Of a stretch of 64,000 bases of DNA, positions 18,123 to 25,918 are shown piece after piece. A program made the translations under genes and the position numbers. Position 1 is the first letter of the stretch, and the number at the start of each line of letters is the position of its first letter. Source of the DNA: Rickettsiales bacterium UBA4311. GTDB taxonomy: Bacteria > Pseudomonadota > Alphaproteobacteria > Rickettsiales > Deianiraeaceae. Under the pieces are notes generated by a model. That model ran no database searches, was not told where the DNA came from, and was given only the letters and a program-made list of their open reading frames with translations. The stretch lies in the NCBI GenBank assembly GCA_002394665.1, contig DGUL01000007.1, positions 1 through 64,000 on the forward strand, written 5' to 3'.

Positions 18123-19124
18123 TTAAGGCAACCATTTGCGTTCTTTGAATTCATTTTCTAACTTATCTATTGTAGTTAAACACGTTCTGTGTTGTGCGCT
18201 ATCTATTATTCTGATTTGCTTATCATAAAAATTAACATACTTCTCATTATAGTTACGCAAGAACTTGGATAAATCTTCTTTCTCTATATGTCCATGTTCT
18301 AAAGCATAATCAACGCGACCAATATCTACAATAAGACGCTTTGGTTTTACCCAAGGACTGTTATTTTTAGGATAAGCACAAAACTCATTGTGCTTTGCGA
18401 TAAAAGCAGTGTCGGACTTGTCACTGCTTATGGCGAGTCTCATAGACGATAACGTATGGAAGCCTTCGTTGCGTTCGGTTTCTTCTTCAAGCACCCCATA
18501 ATTCTCTTCTGTAAAACTGCTGTCAAAATCATCATAAGAATCGGAATTCGTTTTTTGGTACAATTTTTTTTTAGCCTCTTCGAAATTCAATCCTGATATC
18601 TCTTTTGCTTTTTTAATTCTTGAAATAAGTTTAGGAATAACTACATCTCGCACATCAATTTTTCTCTCTTTCGCTTTGTTTTGATTCCAAATATATACAT
18701 TTTTTTTGCCGTCAACTGTAGCTTTTATATAATCATTATGTTCGAAACCTTGTTTTATAAAGAATGGTTGAACTATTTTAGGAACATCATTATGAGATGG
18801 CAATGTAGCCATATCTTTATATGATGCCATTTTAATATCAAAATTCCTATCACCTATATCAAATTCATAGCCAAAAGGCTTCCAAAAATCAGAAGTATCA
18901 ATTGGCCTCCAACTTCTGTCTCTTCCTTTTTTAGCTATTTGAGCTGAAAGACACTTAAATTTTCTACCATCGCTGCCATCATTTTCTCCATAACCACCAA
19001 ACAATATTTTTCCATCCTCATTTAAAAACTTATCATCTATTTTTGGCACCATACACGTGAAAAACAAGTCATATTCATTTTTCAAATCATCAATCTTTGG
19101 AAAATTCTTTTTTCCTCTATTCAT
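18123..19124 (-). CDS. Hypothetical protein, accessory, possible effector
   Basis: Not recognised. 333 residues, hydrophilic, no signal peptide or membrane segment. Notable blocks are FFTCMVPKIDDKFLNEDGK, FGGYGENDGSDGRKF, KVNVYIWNQNK-like sequence and, near the end, RLIVDIGRVDYALEHGHIE with DKQIRIIDSAQHR. It lies between the transporter remnant and mnmG, on the same strand as the glycosyltransferase-like gene, so the two may form an accessory pair. A secreted host-acting protein is a guess from context only. Confidence 0.45.
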   Translation of the reverse strand: MNRGKKNFPKIDDLKNEYDLFFTCMVPKIDDKFLNEDGKILFGGYGENDGSDGRKFKCLSAQIAKKGRDRSWRPIDTSDFWKPFGYEFDIGDRNFDIKMASYKDMATLPSHNDVPKIVQPFFIKQGFEHNDYIKATVDGKKNVYIWNQNKAKERKIDVRDVVIPKLISRIKKAKEISGLNFEEAKKKLYQKTNSDSYDDFDSSFTEENYGVLEEETERNEGFHTLSSMRLAISSDKSDTAFIAKHNEFCAYPKNNSPWVKPKRLIVDIGRVDYALEHGHIEKEDLSKFLRNYNEKYVNFYDKQIRIIDSAQHRTCLTTIDKLENEFKERKWLP

Positions 19125-19205
19125 AACACGCTGGCACAGATAGTATGAATTTTAAAAATTTTATCAAATTGATTTTTATCTATTGTTATATTGAAGCAAA
19201 GGGCA

Positions 19206-21086
19206 ATGACTTTTATTGTAAATATTAAAAACGCCTATGACGTGATCGTTATCGGCGGTGGAAACGCTGGAATTGAGGCGTCAACGGCGTCAGCACGCGT
19301 GGGGGCAAAAACTTTATTGATAACATTTAATTATCGCAATTTAGGGACTTTGTCTTGTAATCCGTCTATTGGTGGAATTGGGAAAGGAGCTGTTGTCCGT
19401 GAGATTGATGCACTGGACGGAATAATGGCAAGAGCAACGGATTTAGCGAGCATAAATAGAAAAAACTTGAACGCCAGCAAAGGCCCTGCCGTATGGGGTC
19501 CAAGACATCAAATTGACAGGGATTTATACCGCTCGGCGATGCAAGATTTACTACGAGATTACGAAAATCTTGATATTGTTGAAAATCAAGTTGTAAAACT
19601 GATTATTGACGAACAAAATAGCACGAAAAAAGTTTGTGGAGTTGAACTTGCAAGTGGAGAAGTTATTAAAAGCAAAGCAGTAGTGATAACGACAGGAACT
19701 TTTTTGAATGGAAAGACAATCTGCGGAGAAGAACGAGTAAGTGCAGGACGAATTCACGAACCGCCATCAATAGATTTGGCAAATTATTTACATACATTGG
19801 GGCTTGAAATGACGAGGCTAAAAACCGGAACACCTTGTCGTCTTGACAAAAATACAATAAATTATGATGGTTTAGAAATTCAGCCGAGCGACATAGATAG
19901 TCTGCCAATGTCGTATCTTGATGATGAAATTAAAATTTCGCAACTGGATTGCTATATTACCTACACAAATGAGGCAAGCCATAAGGTTATCCGCGATGGA
20001 TGGGAGAGAATACCGGCGGTAAATGGAGATATAAAATACAATGGCCCTCGTTATTGCCCGAGTATTGAGACAAAGTTGCAACGTTTTGACCATCCGCGAC
20101 ATCAAGTTTTTTTGGAACCGGAAGGGCTAACAAGCGAACTTGTTTATCCAAACGGAATTTCAACTTCAATGCCAAAAGATATGCAGGATGATTTTATTCA
20201 TACTATAAAAGGGCTGGAAAATGCAAAAATAATGCAATATGGATATGCCATTGAATATGATTTGGTTGACCCGCGAGAAGTAAAACAAACTCTGGAAACA
20301 AAAAAGATTGAAGGGCTATTTTTAGCAGGGCAAATCATTGGAACAACAGGCTACGAAGAAGCCGGAGGACTTGGTTGTGTTGCTGGTATAAATGCTGGAC
20401 TTTTTGCTGGATTTGAAAGAAATAAAGAGTTCATTTTATCTCGCGAACAAGCATATATTGGTGTGATGATTGATGATATTACAACACTCGGCGTAGGAGG
20501 AGAACCTTATAGATTATTTACATCAAGGAGTGAATATCGCCTTGCTTGCAGGGCAGATAATGCCGACTTCCGCCTTACGGAATTAGGGTATCAAACAGGA
20601 TGTGTGAAAAGCAAAAGATGGCAATGTTTTTCAAAATTAAAAGACGAGAGTGAAAAGGTTAAAAATGTGTTGCTGGAAAAAAAACATAGTCCAAGCGAAT
20701 GGCTGAAATTAGGCATTGAAGTCAATAACGATGGCATTGTGCGAAATGCTTGCGAACTTTTAAGTTATCCAAAAATGAATACCGAGAAGGTTTTTGAATT
20801 GTGCGGATTTGAGAAAAACGACATTTCCAGACGAGCAAAAGAGCATATTTTATTTGACGCAATGTATGAAAAATATATTGCCCGTCAGCAGAGCAACATT
20901 GAGGAAATGAGGCAAAATCAAAATGTAAAAATCCCAACGAATTTTGATTACAGAAGCATAAAAGCACTTTCAAACGAAGAAATTGAAAAACTTGAAAAAA
21001 CAAAACCAGAAACCATCCATCAAGCAAGTAGAATTTCAGGTATTACTCCAACGAGTGTTATTGCGATTTTGGAGAAAATAAGGTAA
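19206..21086 (+). CDS. mnmG: tRNA U34 modification enzyme MnmG (GidA)
   Basis: FAD protein which with MnmE makes the carboxymethylaminomethyl group on U34 of certain tRNAs. DVIVIGGGNAGIEAS is the FAD-binding dinucleotide fold; GTLSCNPSIGGIGKG and SKGPAVWGPRHQIDR are family signatures, and EYRLACRADNADFRLTELG lies in the C-terminal part. ATG 19206 is used; TTG 19191 is a possible alternative. The C-terminus is unusual: the stop codon lies inside the left inverted repeat of an IS1595-type element. Without the insertion the frame would read LEKIENNLEN and stop, so the present ending EKIR is created by the element. Function is probably intact. Confidence 0.96.
   Translation: MTFIVNIKNAYDVIVIGGGNAGIEASTASARVGAKTLLITFNYRNLGTLSCNPSIGGIGKGAVVREIDALDGIMARATDLASINRKNLNASKGPAVWGPRHQIDRDLYRSAMQDLLRDYENLDIVENQVVKLIIDEQNSTKKVCGVELASGEVIKSKAVVITTGTFLNGKTICGEERVSAGRIHEPPSIDLANYLHTLGLEMTRLKTGTPCRLDKNTINYDGLEIQPSDIDSLPMSYLDDEIKISQLDCYITYTNEASHKVIRDGWERIPAVNGDIKYNGPRYCPSIETKLQRFDHPRHQVFLEPEGLTSELVYPNGISTSMPKDMQDDFIHTIKGLENAKIMQYGYAIEYDLVDPREVKQTLETKKIEGLFLAGQIIGTTGYEEAGGLGCVAGINAGLFAGFERNKEFILSREQAYIGVMIDDITTLGVGGEPYRLFTSRSEYRLACRADNADFRLTELGYQTGCVKSKRWQCFSKLKDESEKVKNVLLEKKHSPSEWLKLGIEVNNDGIVRNACELLSYPKMNTEKVFELCGFEKNDISRRAKEHILFDAMYEKYIARQQSNIEEMRQNQNVKIPTNFDYRSIKALSNEEIEKLEKTKPETIHQASRISGITPTSVIAILEKIR
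21074..21081 (+). repeat. Target-site duplication, left, of IS1595-type element 1
   Basis: GAAAATAA directly before the left inverted repeat; the right flank (23395-23402) reads GAAAATAG, 7 of 8 identical. Confidence 0.65.
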
Positions 21087-21107
21087 TTACCCCTAACTTT
21101 ATACAAA
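21082..21107 (+). repeat. Left terminal inverted repeat, element 1
   Basis: Begins GGTAATTACCC and continues to ACTTTATACAAA. It contains the mnmG stop codon at 21084-21086. Confidence 0.8.
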
Positions 21108-21164
21108 AACTCCTTAACAGTTATATTTTATACACCTAAAATAATATGTAAGTTAAGAGTTAAT

Positions 21165-21560
21165 ATGAAGAGAAAGCAGAAATTTGAGAGTTTATACGAC
21201 TTACAAGATTATTTCAGAACAGAAAGATAATGTATAAAGTATTTCATAAAACAAAGATGGAAAGGAAATATTACATGTCCTCATAAAAATTGTAAAAAAT
21301 TTTATAATGTGGATAACAAAATTTATAAATTAAAATCTGGAACTGATTTCAAATGTGCTTGCTGTGGTAGGATTTTCAGCTATAAAACAGGGACAATTTT
21401 TGAAAACTCAAAAATCTCAATGAGAAAGTGGTTTATGGCCATTTACTTACAAACAGCAAATAAAAAAGGAATATCCAATCCTCAATTAGCAAGGCAAATA
21501 AAAGTGAAGCAACAAACTGCTTGGTTTATGTTAGTGAGATTAAGAATTGCAAATAAATAA
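21165..21560 (+). pseudogene. IS1595-family transposase remnant (N-terminal part)
   Basis: The frame starts MKRKQKFESLYDLQDYFRTE, is cut by TAA at 21228-21230, then continues in frame with CIKYFIKQRWKGN, a zinc-ribbon pattern (CPHKNCKK ... CACCGRIFSYKTGT), the RKWFMAIYLQ segment and a helix-turn-helix-like region (QLARQIKVKQQTAWFML). It ends after ~130 codons, so the catalytic DDE domain is missing (family length ~300). Its layout matches the complete transposase of element 2. Confidence 0.8.
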
Positions 21561-21580
21561 AATCATTTCAATCTAATCGT

Positions 21581-23038
21581 ATGAACAAAGACAAAGAAAA
21601 CACTGTAATACTATCACAAAATGATATTTTATCAATAACTTCTTCATCAAACCATACTGATGAGTTGCCTACAATATATGATTTTTTGGATAAAGATCTA
21701 TTTACACAATTCATACAAAACAAAACCAAACATACAACTCAACAAATTGATGCGTATGCTGTGTTGAAACATAACAATGGAATTATTACTTTAACAATAC
21801 ATCATCCATTTGGAAATATAGACAGTAACTATAATGACAAATTAGATATACAAATCAGCGATGTCGTAGGGTGTAATATTTTATTTACAAATTTAGTGGA
21901 GAAAAACCTTTCTGGATGGGCTATAATGCCAGGAACTTATCAACGAACTTGGTATTATTCAGAATATACAATAAAAGATGCTTTAATTTCAAAATCATAC
22001 AACATTGAAGATAGTTTTAATGTAATTAAATTATACATCCAAGATTTAGATAAATTTATTGGAACAACAGACGATATTCTTAGTAAAGAACAAAATTTTG
22101 ATATAAAATCCATTAACATTGGTAAAATTTATGCAAACAAAAATATTTATTTATTATTTTGTTTTGACAGAAAGAAAGGCGGTAGTGATGTTGGAGCTCT
22201 AAGATATATAGAACAAGACATTATTACTCCTTATGTAATGTTTTTTTCTGAAAATTATGTTTCAGTTGAAAAATGTAAAGAAATCATAAACGATTTTATT
22301 ACTTTATATTCACTTTTAACTGGCAAAGACGAAAAGTTTAATAGAATTATTTTACAAAAAGATTACTGTGTTAATGAATTGTTTTCTACTGATTTTATAG
22401 AATGTAAATCTGAAAACAATAAACTTTTTAATAGAAAATATTGCATGTTTTCACTTGGAAGGAATATAACAACGCAATTAGCCAAAAATTGTAGTTGTGG
22501 TGGAAATGAACCTTATGTATTAGAAAATGAAATTTTTAAAAACTTTTTTAACCATAAAAACAAAGAAATATACAAATTATTTTTCGCAACAAGAAAAATG
22601 GATAAATACCAAAAATTTACAACACTTTATACTTGTTTAGAAGTTGTAATTAGAGCAAGTAAAATTATAAAAAACGAAATGAAAAGAAAAACAAAGGAGG
22701 AAAGAAAAAAATGGTCAACAGGTGCACAAATTGATTATTTCATGGAAAACTATCAAGATATAAAAGATTTTTTGAACTTCATTGATAAAAGAATTTTAAT
22801 AGGAAAATATATCCAAAAAATTAAACAAAACAGACACAACATTACGCACGGAGATTTATACAAAATTCAACAAGATGAGATTTTTATCTGTTCTCTTATT
22901 TTAGAATTAATTGTCTATTTTTTACTACTTCAAGATCTTGGAATTGACAAAGAAAGATTAATGCATTATTTGTTTGCATATGTAGATTACAATATAATTA
23001 GAAATTTAATGAACGAAAATAGTACTAAAATAAAGTAG
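21581..23038 (+). CDS. ApeA-like protein with C-terminal HEPN domain (candidate anti-phage RNase)
   Basis: 485 residues. The N-terminal half carries GWAIMPGTYQRTWYYSEYTI and FNVIKLYIQDLDKFIG, like the ApeA N-terminal domain. Next comes YVSVEKCKEIINDFITLYSLLTGK, and then an ApeA-type HEPN region with FTTLYTCLEVVIRASK and the Rx4H motif RHNITHG (Arg418, His423), the catalytic pair of HEPN ribonucleases. ApeA is a known single-gene anti-phage protein; that this homologue defends its host is inference. It starts 20 bases after the transposase remnant and is the main cargo of element 1. The frame is intact. Confidence 0.6.
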   Translation: MNKDKENTVILSQNDILSITSSSNHTDELPTIYDFLDKDLFTQFIQNKTKHTTQQIDAYAVLKHNNGIITLTIHHPFGNIDSNYNDKLDIQISDVVGCNILFTNLVEKNLSGWAIMPGTYQRTWYYSEYTIKDALISKSYNIEDSFNVIKLYIQDLDKFIGTTDDILSKEQNFDIKSINIGKIYANKNIYLLFCFDRKKGGSDVGALRYIEQDIITPYVMFFSENYVSVEKCKEIINDFITLYSLLTGKDEKFNRIILQKDYCVNELFSTDFIECKSENNKLFNRKYCMFSLGRNITTQLAKNCSCGGNEPYVLENEIFKNFFNHKNKEIYKLFFATRKMDKYQKFTTLYTCLEVVIRASKIIKNEMKRKTKEERKKWSTGAQIDYFMENYQDIKDFLNFIDKRILIGKYIQKIKQNRHNITHGDLYKIQQDEIFICSLILELIVYFLLLQDLGIDKERLMHYLFAYVDYNIIRNLMNENSTKIK

Positions 23039-23044
23039 ATATTA

Positions 23045-23205
23045 TCAAAATATAACAATAAAATTTCAGTCCTTGACAACGGAGAATTTGATATTAAAAA
23101 ACAAATTGAAATAGCAGAAAAGTATAGAAAATTGAAGAAATTAAAGCAAATATCAAAAACGAACTTGATAAAATAAGTAATGTTAAAATTGATTTTGGTA
23201 TATGA
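23045..23205 (+). pseudogene. Remnant resembling the end of an R-M (HsdS-like) subunit
   Basis: The frame reads KISVLDNGEFDIKKQIEIAE and, after a one-base shift near 23130, IEEIKANIKNELDKISNVKI before a stop. The closing coiled-coil style recalls the C-termini of type I specificity subunits, but it is too short for certainty. Its TGA overlaps the ATG of the next small frame as ATGA, the usual sign of translational coupling, so both once belonged to a real operon. Confidence 0.35.
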
Positions 23206-23345
23206 AAAAAGACAAGAAAGTGAATAGTAAGAATAAAATTGATAAAAATACAAAAATGGAGTTATCAAAAAATGTATTTGATGATTTTTTGAATTTTGCA
23301 GGTAAAACACCAAAATCAAATGATAAAAAGAAGAAAAAGAAATGA
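23202..23345 (+). CDS. Small Lys-rich protein
   Basis: 47 residues, MKKDKKVNSKNK ... ELSKNVFDDFLNFAGKTPK, ending in a Lys run. Start overlaps the stop of the preceding remnant (ATGA). No recognised family. It lies just inside the right end of element 1. Confidence 0.3.
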   Translation: MKKDKKVNSKNKIDKNTKMELSKNVFDDFLNFAGKTPKSNDKKKKKK

Positions 23346-23368
23346 TATTTACTTATTTTAATAGTGTG

Positions 23369-23394
23369 TTTGTATAAAGTTGTGGGTAATTACC
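23369..23394 (-). repeat. Right terminal inverted repeat, element 1
   Basis: Reverse complement begins GGTAATTACCC and continues to ACTTTATACAAA, matching the left end at 24 of 26 positions. Confidence 0.8.
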
Positions 23395-23402
23395 GAAAAT
23401 AG
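23395..23402 (+). repeat. Target-site duplication, right, of element 1
   Basis: GAAAATAG, one base different from the left copy. Confidence 0.65.
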
Positions 23403-23460
23403 AAAATAACCTTGAAAATTAAGTAAATAGTTTTATGTTTCGCCGTCGGTTTTTATTTCC

Positions 23461-24129
23461 ATTGGCTTTTTCAAAAAGTTCCTTTTTATTTCTCTCTTTC
23501 TTTTGGTCTTTGCCATAAAAACACAAGCAGAGACAATTAAAAACACTCAAAAAGAAAACAAACAAGAAGATAGTGCTGTAATGAGCTTTGTAAAAACATA
23601 TATTTTTCCTGATAAAAATCCTGTGTTTCAGAACAAAAGAAACGAACTTTATGTTTCCTATTACATAACTTATAACAGAGGCGAAGGATCGGAATATGGT
23701 GTTGGGAATAAATACTTTGAGCGAGCAGTTCACTCGGCACAATTTCATTATGCACAACCCGATAAACTTTTAAGAGTTCACGGAAGGCTTTCTGTTGGTT
23801 TTTTCACTTGGCACGGGGTAAAAGGAGAATATAGGCATTTATACAAAGCATATGGAATTGAAGCAATTCAAGAACTTATATTCGGAACACCAGTGCTTTA
23901 CTTATCCGCAGGAATTGGCCCTTCTTTTGCAATGGGCGAAAAAGGCAACAAACCTGGCACGGGTAGCGGATTAACTGGTTTTAACTTTTCAAGTGTTATA
24001 AAAATAGGACATCGTTTTGATTGTGGAGCGGTGTTGGAAGTAGCATACCACCACTACTCAAATGGCGGAGTACGAATAATAAATCAAGGGCTTGATATGA
24101 TTGGTGTTTCTTTTGGATGGACGTTTTAA
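23461..24129 (+). CDS. pagL: Lipid A 3-O-deacylase (PagL family)
   Basis: Outer-membrane beta-barrel esterase that removes the 3-O acyl chain of lipid A. The catalytic His-Ser pair is in YHHYSNGG, with GPSFA before it and GLDMIGVSFGWTF at the C-terminus. The only standard start in frame, TTG 23503, would leave half a signal peptide. The frame is open to 23431 and from ATT 23461 reads IGFFKKFLFISLFLLVFAIKTQA, an ideal signal peptide, so a non-canonical ATT start is proposed. It lies just beyond the right end of element 1. Lipid A trimming fits life inside a host cell. Confidence 0.75.
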   Translation: MGFFKKFLFISLFLLVFAIKTQAETIKNTQKENKQEDSAVMSFVKTYIFPDKNPVFQNKRNELYVSYYITYNRGEGSEYGVGNKYFERAVHSAQFHYAQPDKLLRVHGRLSVGFFTWHGVKGEYRHLYKAYGIEAIQELIFGTPVLYLSAGIGPSFAMGEKGNKPGTGSGLTGFNFSSVIKIGHRFDCGAVLEVAYHHYSNGGVRIINQGLDMIGVSFGWTF

Positions 24130-24137
24130 CCTTCGTC

Positions 24138-25022
24138 TTATCTATCAAGGTTTTCGCTTCTAAAATCTTTGTGATTTATTTCCAAAACTTCAAATTTATC
24201 ACTCAATTTACAATTTTGTCTAAGTGAATTTGTTATCGTGATCTTTTTAATTTCAGTGGTTTTTTCAAGCCTTGCAACGGCATCACCAGACAAAACTCCG
24301 TGCGTTGCATAAACAAAAATGTCATTTGCATTTTGACTTTTCAACATTTTTGAAGCCTCAATTATCGTCCCTCCGCTGTCAATCATATCGTCAAGGATTA
24401 TTGCAGTTTTTTCTGCAACATTGCCAAGCAATTTCATTGAAATATCGCCATTGTTTCGCGTTTTTTGAATAATCGCAATCTCATAGTCCGTATTTTCAAA
24501 AAACCTCTTAAAACGCGATGCCGAGCCTGCGTCCGGAAACACAATCACAATGTCATTTTTGTCAAACTTTTTTTCAATATCCTCCAAAAACAACGGAACG
24601 GCACTTAAATTATGCACCTGCCCCTTGAAAAAACCCTCAATTTGCAACGCGTGAAAATCGTAGGTAATTATCTTTTCAATCCCGCAATTATTGATAATCT
24701 CCGCAACAAGTTTTGCCCCAAGCGAACCTGTCAAATTGAACGTCCTGTCTTGCCTCGTGTATGGCAAAAATGGCGAAAAATACGTTATACTCTTTACTGA
24801 ATTCCTCCGCAAAACATCGCAAACAATTTGCAATGCTATCAGGTCGTTATTGAAATTTCCGGTCGTAAAAGTTTGGTATATCTCAATATCAACGCCATCA
24901 ATTTTTTCCTGAATTGAAAACTCAAACTCTCCGCAAGGAAACTGCCGAAGACGATATTTCAGCCTCTCATTCTCGTCAATCTTGCCGTTGAAATTTAGGG
25001 GGATTAGTTTTTTAGTTGGCAT
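24138..25022 (-). CDS. prs: Ribose-phosphate pyrophosphokinase (PRPP synthase)
   Basis: Makes PRPP from ribose 5-phosphate and ATP. The sequence shows FLPYTRQDR, DFHALQIEGFF, FPDAGSASRFKRF and the PRPP-binding loop DDMIDSGGT. At 294 residues it is slightly shorter than typical forms (~310) and diverged. ATG 25022 is chosen because the longer frame overlaps the upstream gene. It heads the histidine island: PRPP is the substrate of HisG, so co-location makes metabolic sense. It could be a second, pathway-dedicated copy; whether another prs exists elsewhere is not visible. Confidence 0.88.
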   Translation of the reverse strand: MPTKKLIPLNFNGKIDENERLKYRLRQFPCGEFEFSIQEKIDGVDIEIYQTFTTGNFNNDLIALQIVCDVLRRNSVKSITYFSPFLPYTRQDRTFNLTGSLGAKLVAEIINNCGIEKIITYDFHALQIEGFFKGQVHNLSAVPLFLEDIEKKFDKNDIVIVFPDAGSASRFKRFFENTDYEIAIIQKTRNNGDISMKLLGNVAEKTAIILDDMIDSGGTIIEASKMLKSQNANDIFVYATHGVLSGDAVARLEKTTEIKKITITNSLRQNCKLSDKFEVLEINHKDFRSENLDR

Positions 25023-25023
25023 A

Positions 25024-25911
25024 TTATTTATATTTTTTTTTAACACGATTATATATGTTTTCTATTGTATTATATTCTATTCCTATTCGTGCTATTATTT
25101 TCTCTTTTGAAAAATCTGAGTTTATATAATCATTTTTCTCTTTTCTTATGTTTATACTTATGTCTCTATCTAACATTATTGACGATAGCGAATTATTATT
25201 TATAAGTTCATCAAATGAATTATCATAATCTGTAAAACGACCAATTTGTAAAGTAATAATATTTTCCAATATTTTTGCTTCTTCACATTCGTTTCCATAT
25301 TCTAATTCTGATAAAATCCAATTCATTAAATCTTCTTTAAGTTTTTCTTTTTTTTCCTTTGTAAACTCTTCAAATTGTTTTTTCTTATTTTCATATTCCA
25401 TTTTTGCATCTTCGTTTTCTTTAAAAAAATCTTCATCAATTTCTTCATCAAATATTTTCCACTTAGGAGCAGAAAAACCGGTAAAAAATGACAATTTATT
25501 TTTTTTTTTGTCTGATGCAGATATTATTTCTTTTCTTAATCGTTCTGCATAATTGCGTAGTTCATTGTTATACTCTTCTACAAGTTTATAGCATTGCGGC
25601 AACAACCATTTTTTTATAACATTTATTCGTCTGTAATACTCTTCTTCTCTTTGTCGCTCCCATTCTTCTTTTTGCCACTCAAAACTTTTTCTTGTCATCC
25701 TAAATTCCTTAAAAACCAAAACGCAGAATATAGCTTCAATTATCAATTCAATAAATGACATTAAATCGCCTCTTTCAACTTGGAAAGCCATTGGAAGTAA
25801 TCCTACAACTAAACAAATAGCAACTATCAAAAGTAGTATTTGCCGACCTACTGTTGCACAAATTTTCTCTTTTATTTTCCCTATTATTTTTCTTCCATTT
25901 TTCCAGCACAT
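25024..25911 (-). CDS. Hypothetical membrane protein with coiled-coil domain
   Basis: Not recognised. 295 residues with two N-terminal hydrophobic segments (about 24-42 and 50-68), then a long Glu/Lys/Arg-rich helical part likely to be coiled coil (WQKEEWERQREEEYYRR) and a mixed C-terminal region. Probably anchored in the inner membrane with the bulk in the cytoplasm. It lies between hisA-IE (7-base gap) and prs (almost abutting), all on the minus strand, so it is probably cotranscribed with them. Confidence 0.5.
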   Translation of the reverse strand: MCWKNGRKIIGKIKEKICATVGRQILLLIVAICLVVGLLPMAFQVERGDLMSFIELIIEAIFCVLVFKEFRMTRKSFEWQKEEWERQREEEYYRRINVIKKWLLPQCYKLVEEYNNELRNYAERLRKEIISASDKKKNKLSFFTGFSAPKWKIFDEEIDEDFFKENEDAKMEYENKKKQFEEFTKEKKEKLKEDLMNWILSELEYGNECEEAKILENIITLQIGRFTDYDNSFDELINNNSLSSIMLDRDISINIRKEKNDYINSDFSKEKIIARIGIEYNTIENIYNRVKKKYK

Positions 25912-25918
25912 AACTTCA

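Larger units (their letters stand above)
21082..23394. mobile_element. IS1595-type element 1 carrying an ApeA-like HEPN gene
   Basis: 2313 bp bounded by inverted repeats. The left end GGTAATTACCC, two divergent bases, then AACTTTATACAAA pairs with the right end (24 of 26 identical), and it is flanked by near-perfect 8-bp direct repeats, the size expected for IS1595-family insertion. Inside are a decayed IS1595 transposase start, an ApeA-like gene, a small R-M-like remnant and a 47-residue frame. The transposase is dead, so mobility would need one supplied in trans, such as that of element 2, whose ends are related. Confidence 0.8.

Noticed and set aside
21082..21091. Palindrome GGTAATTACC as a regulator operator after mnmG
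   Set aside because: The same palindrome forms the other end of the 2.3-kb segment inside a longer inverted repeat with target duplications, so it is a transposon end.
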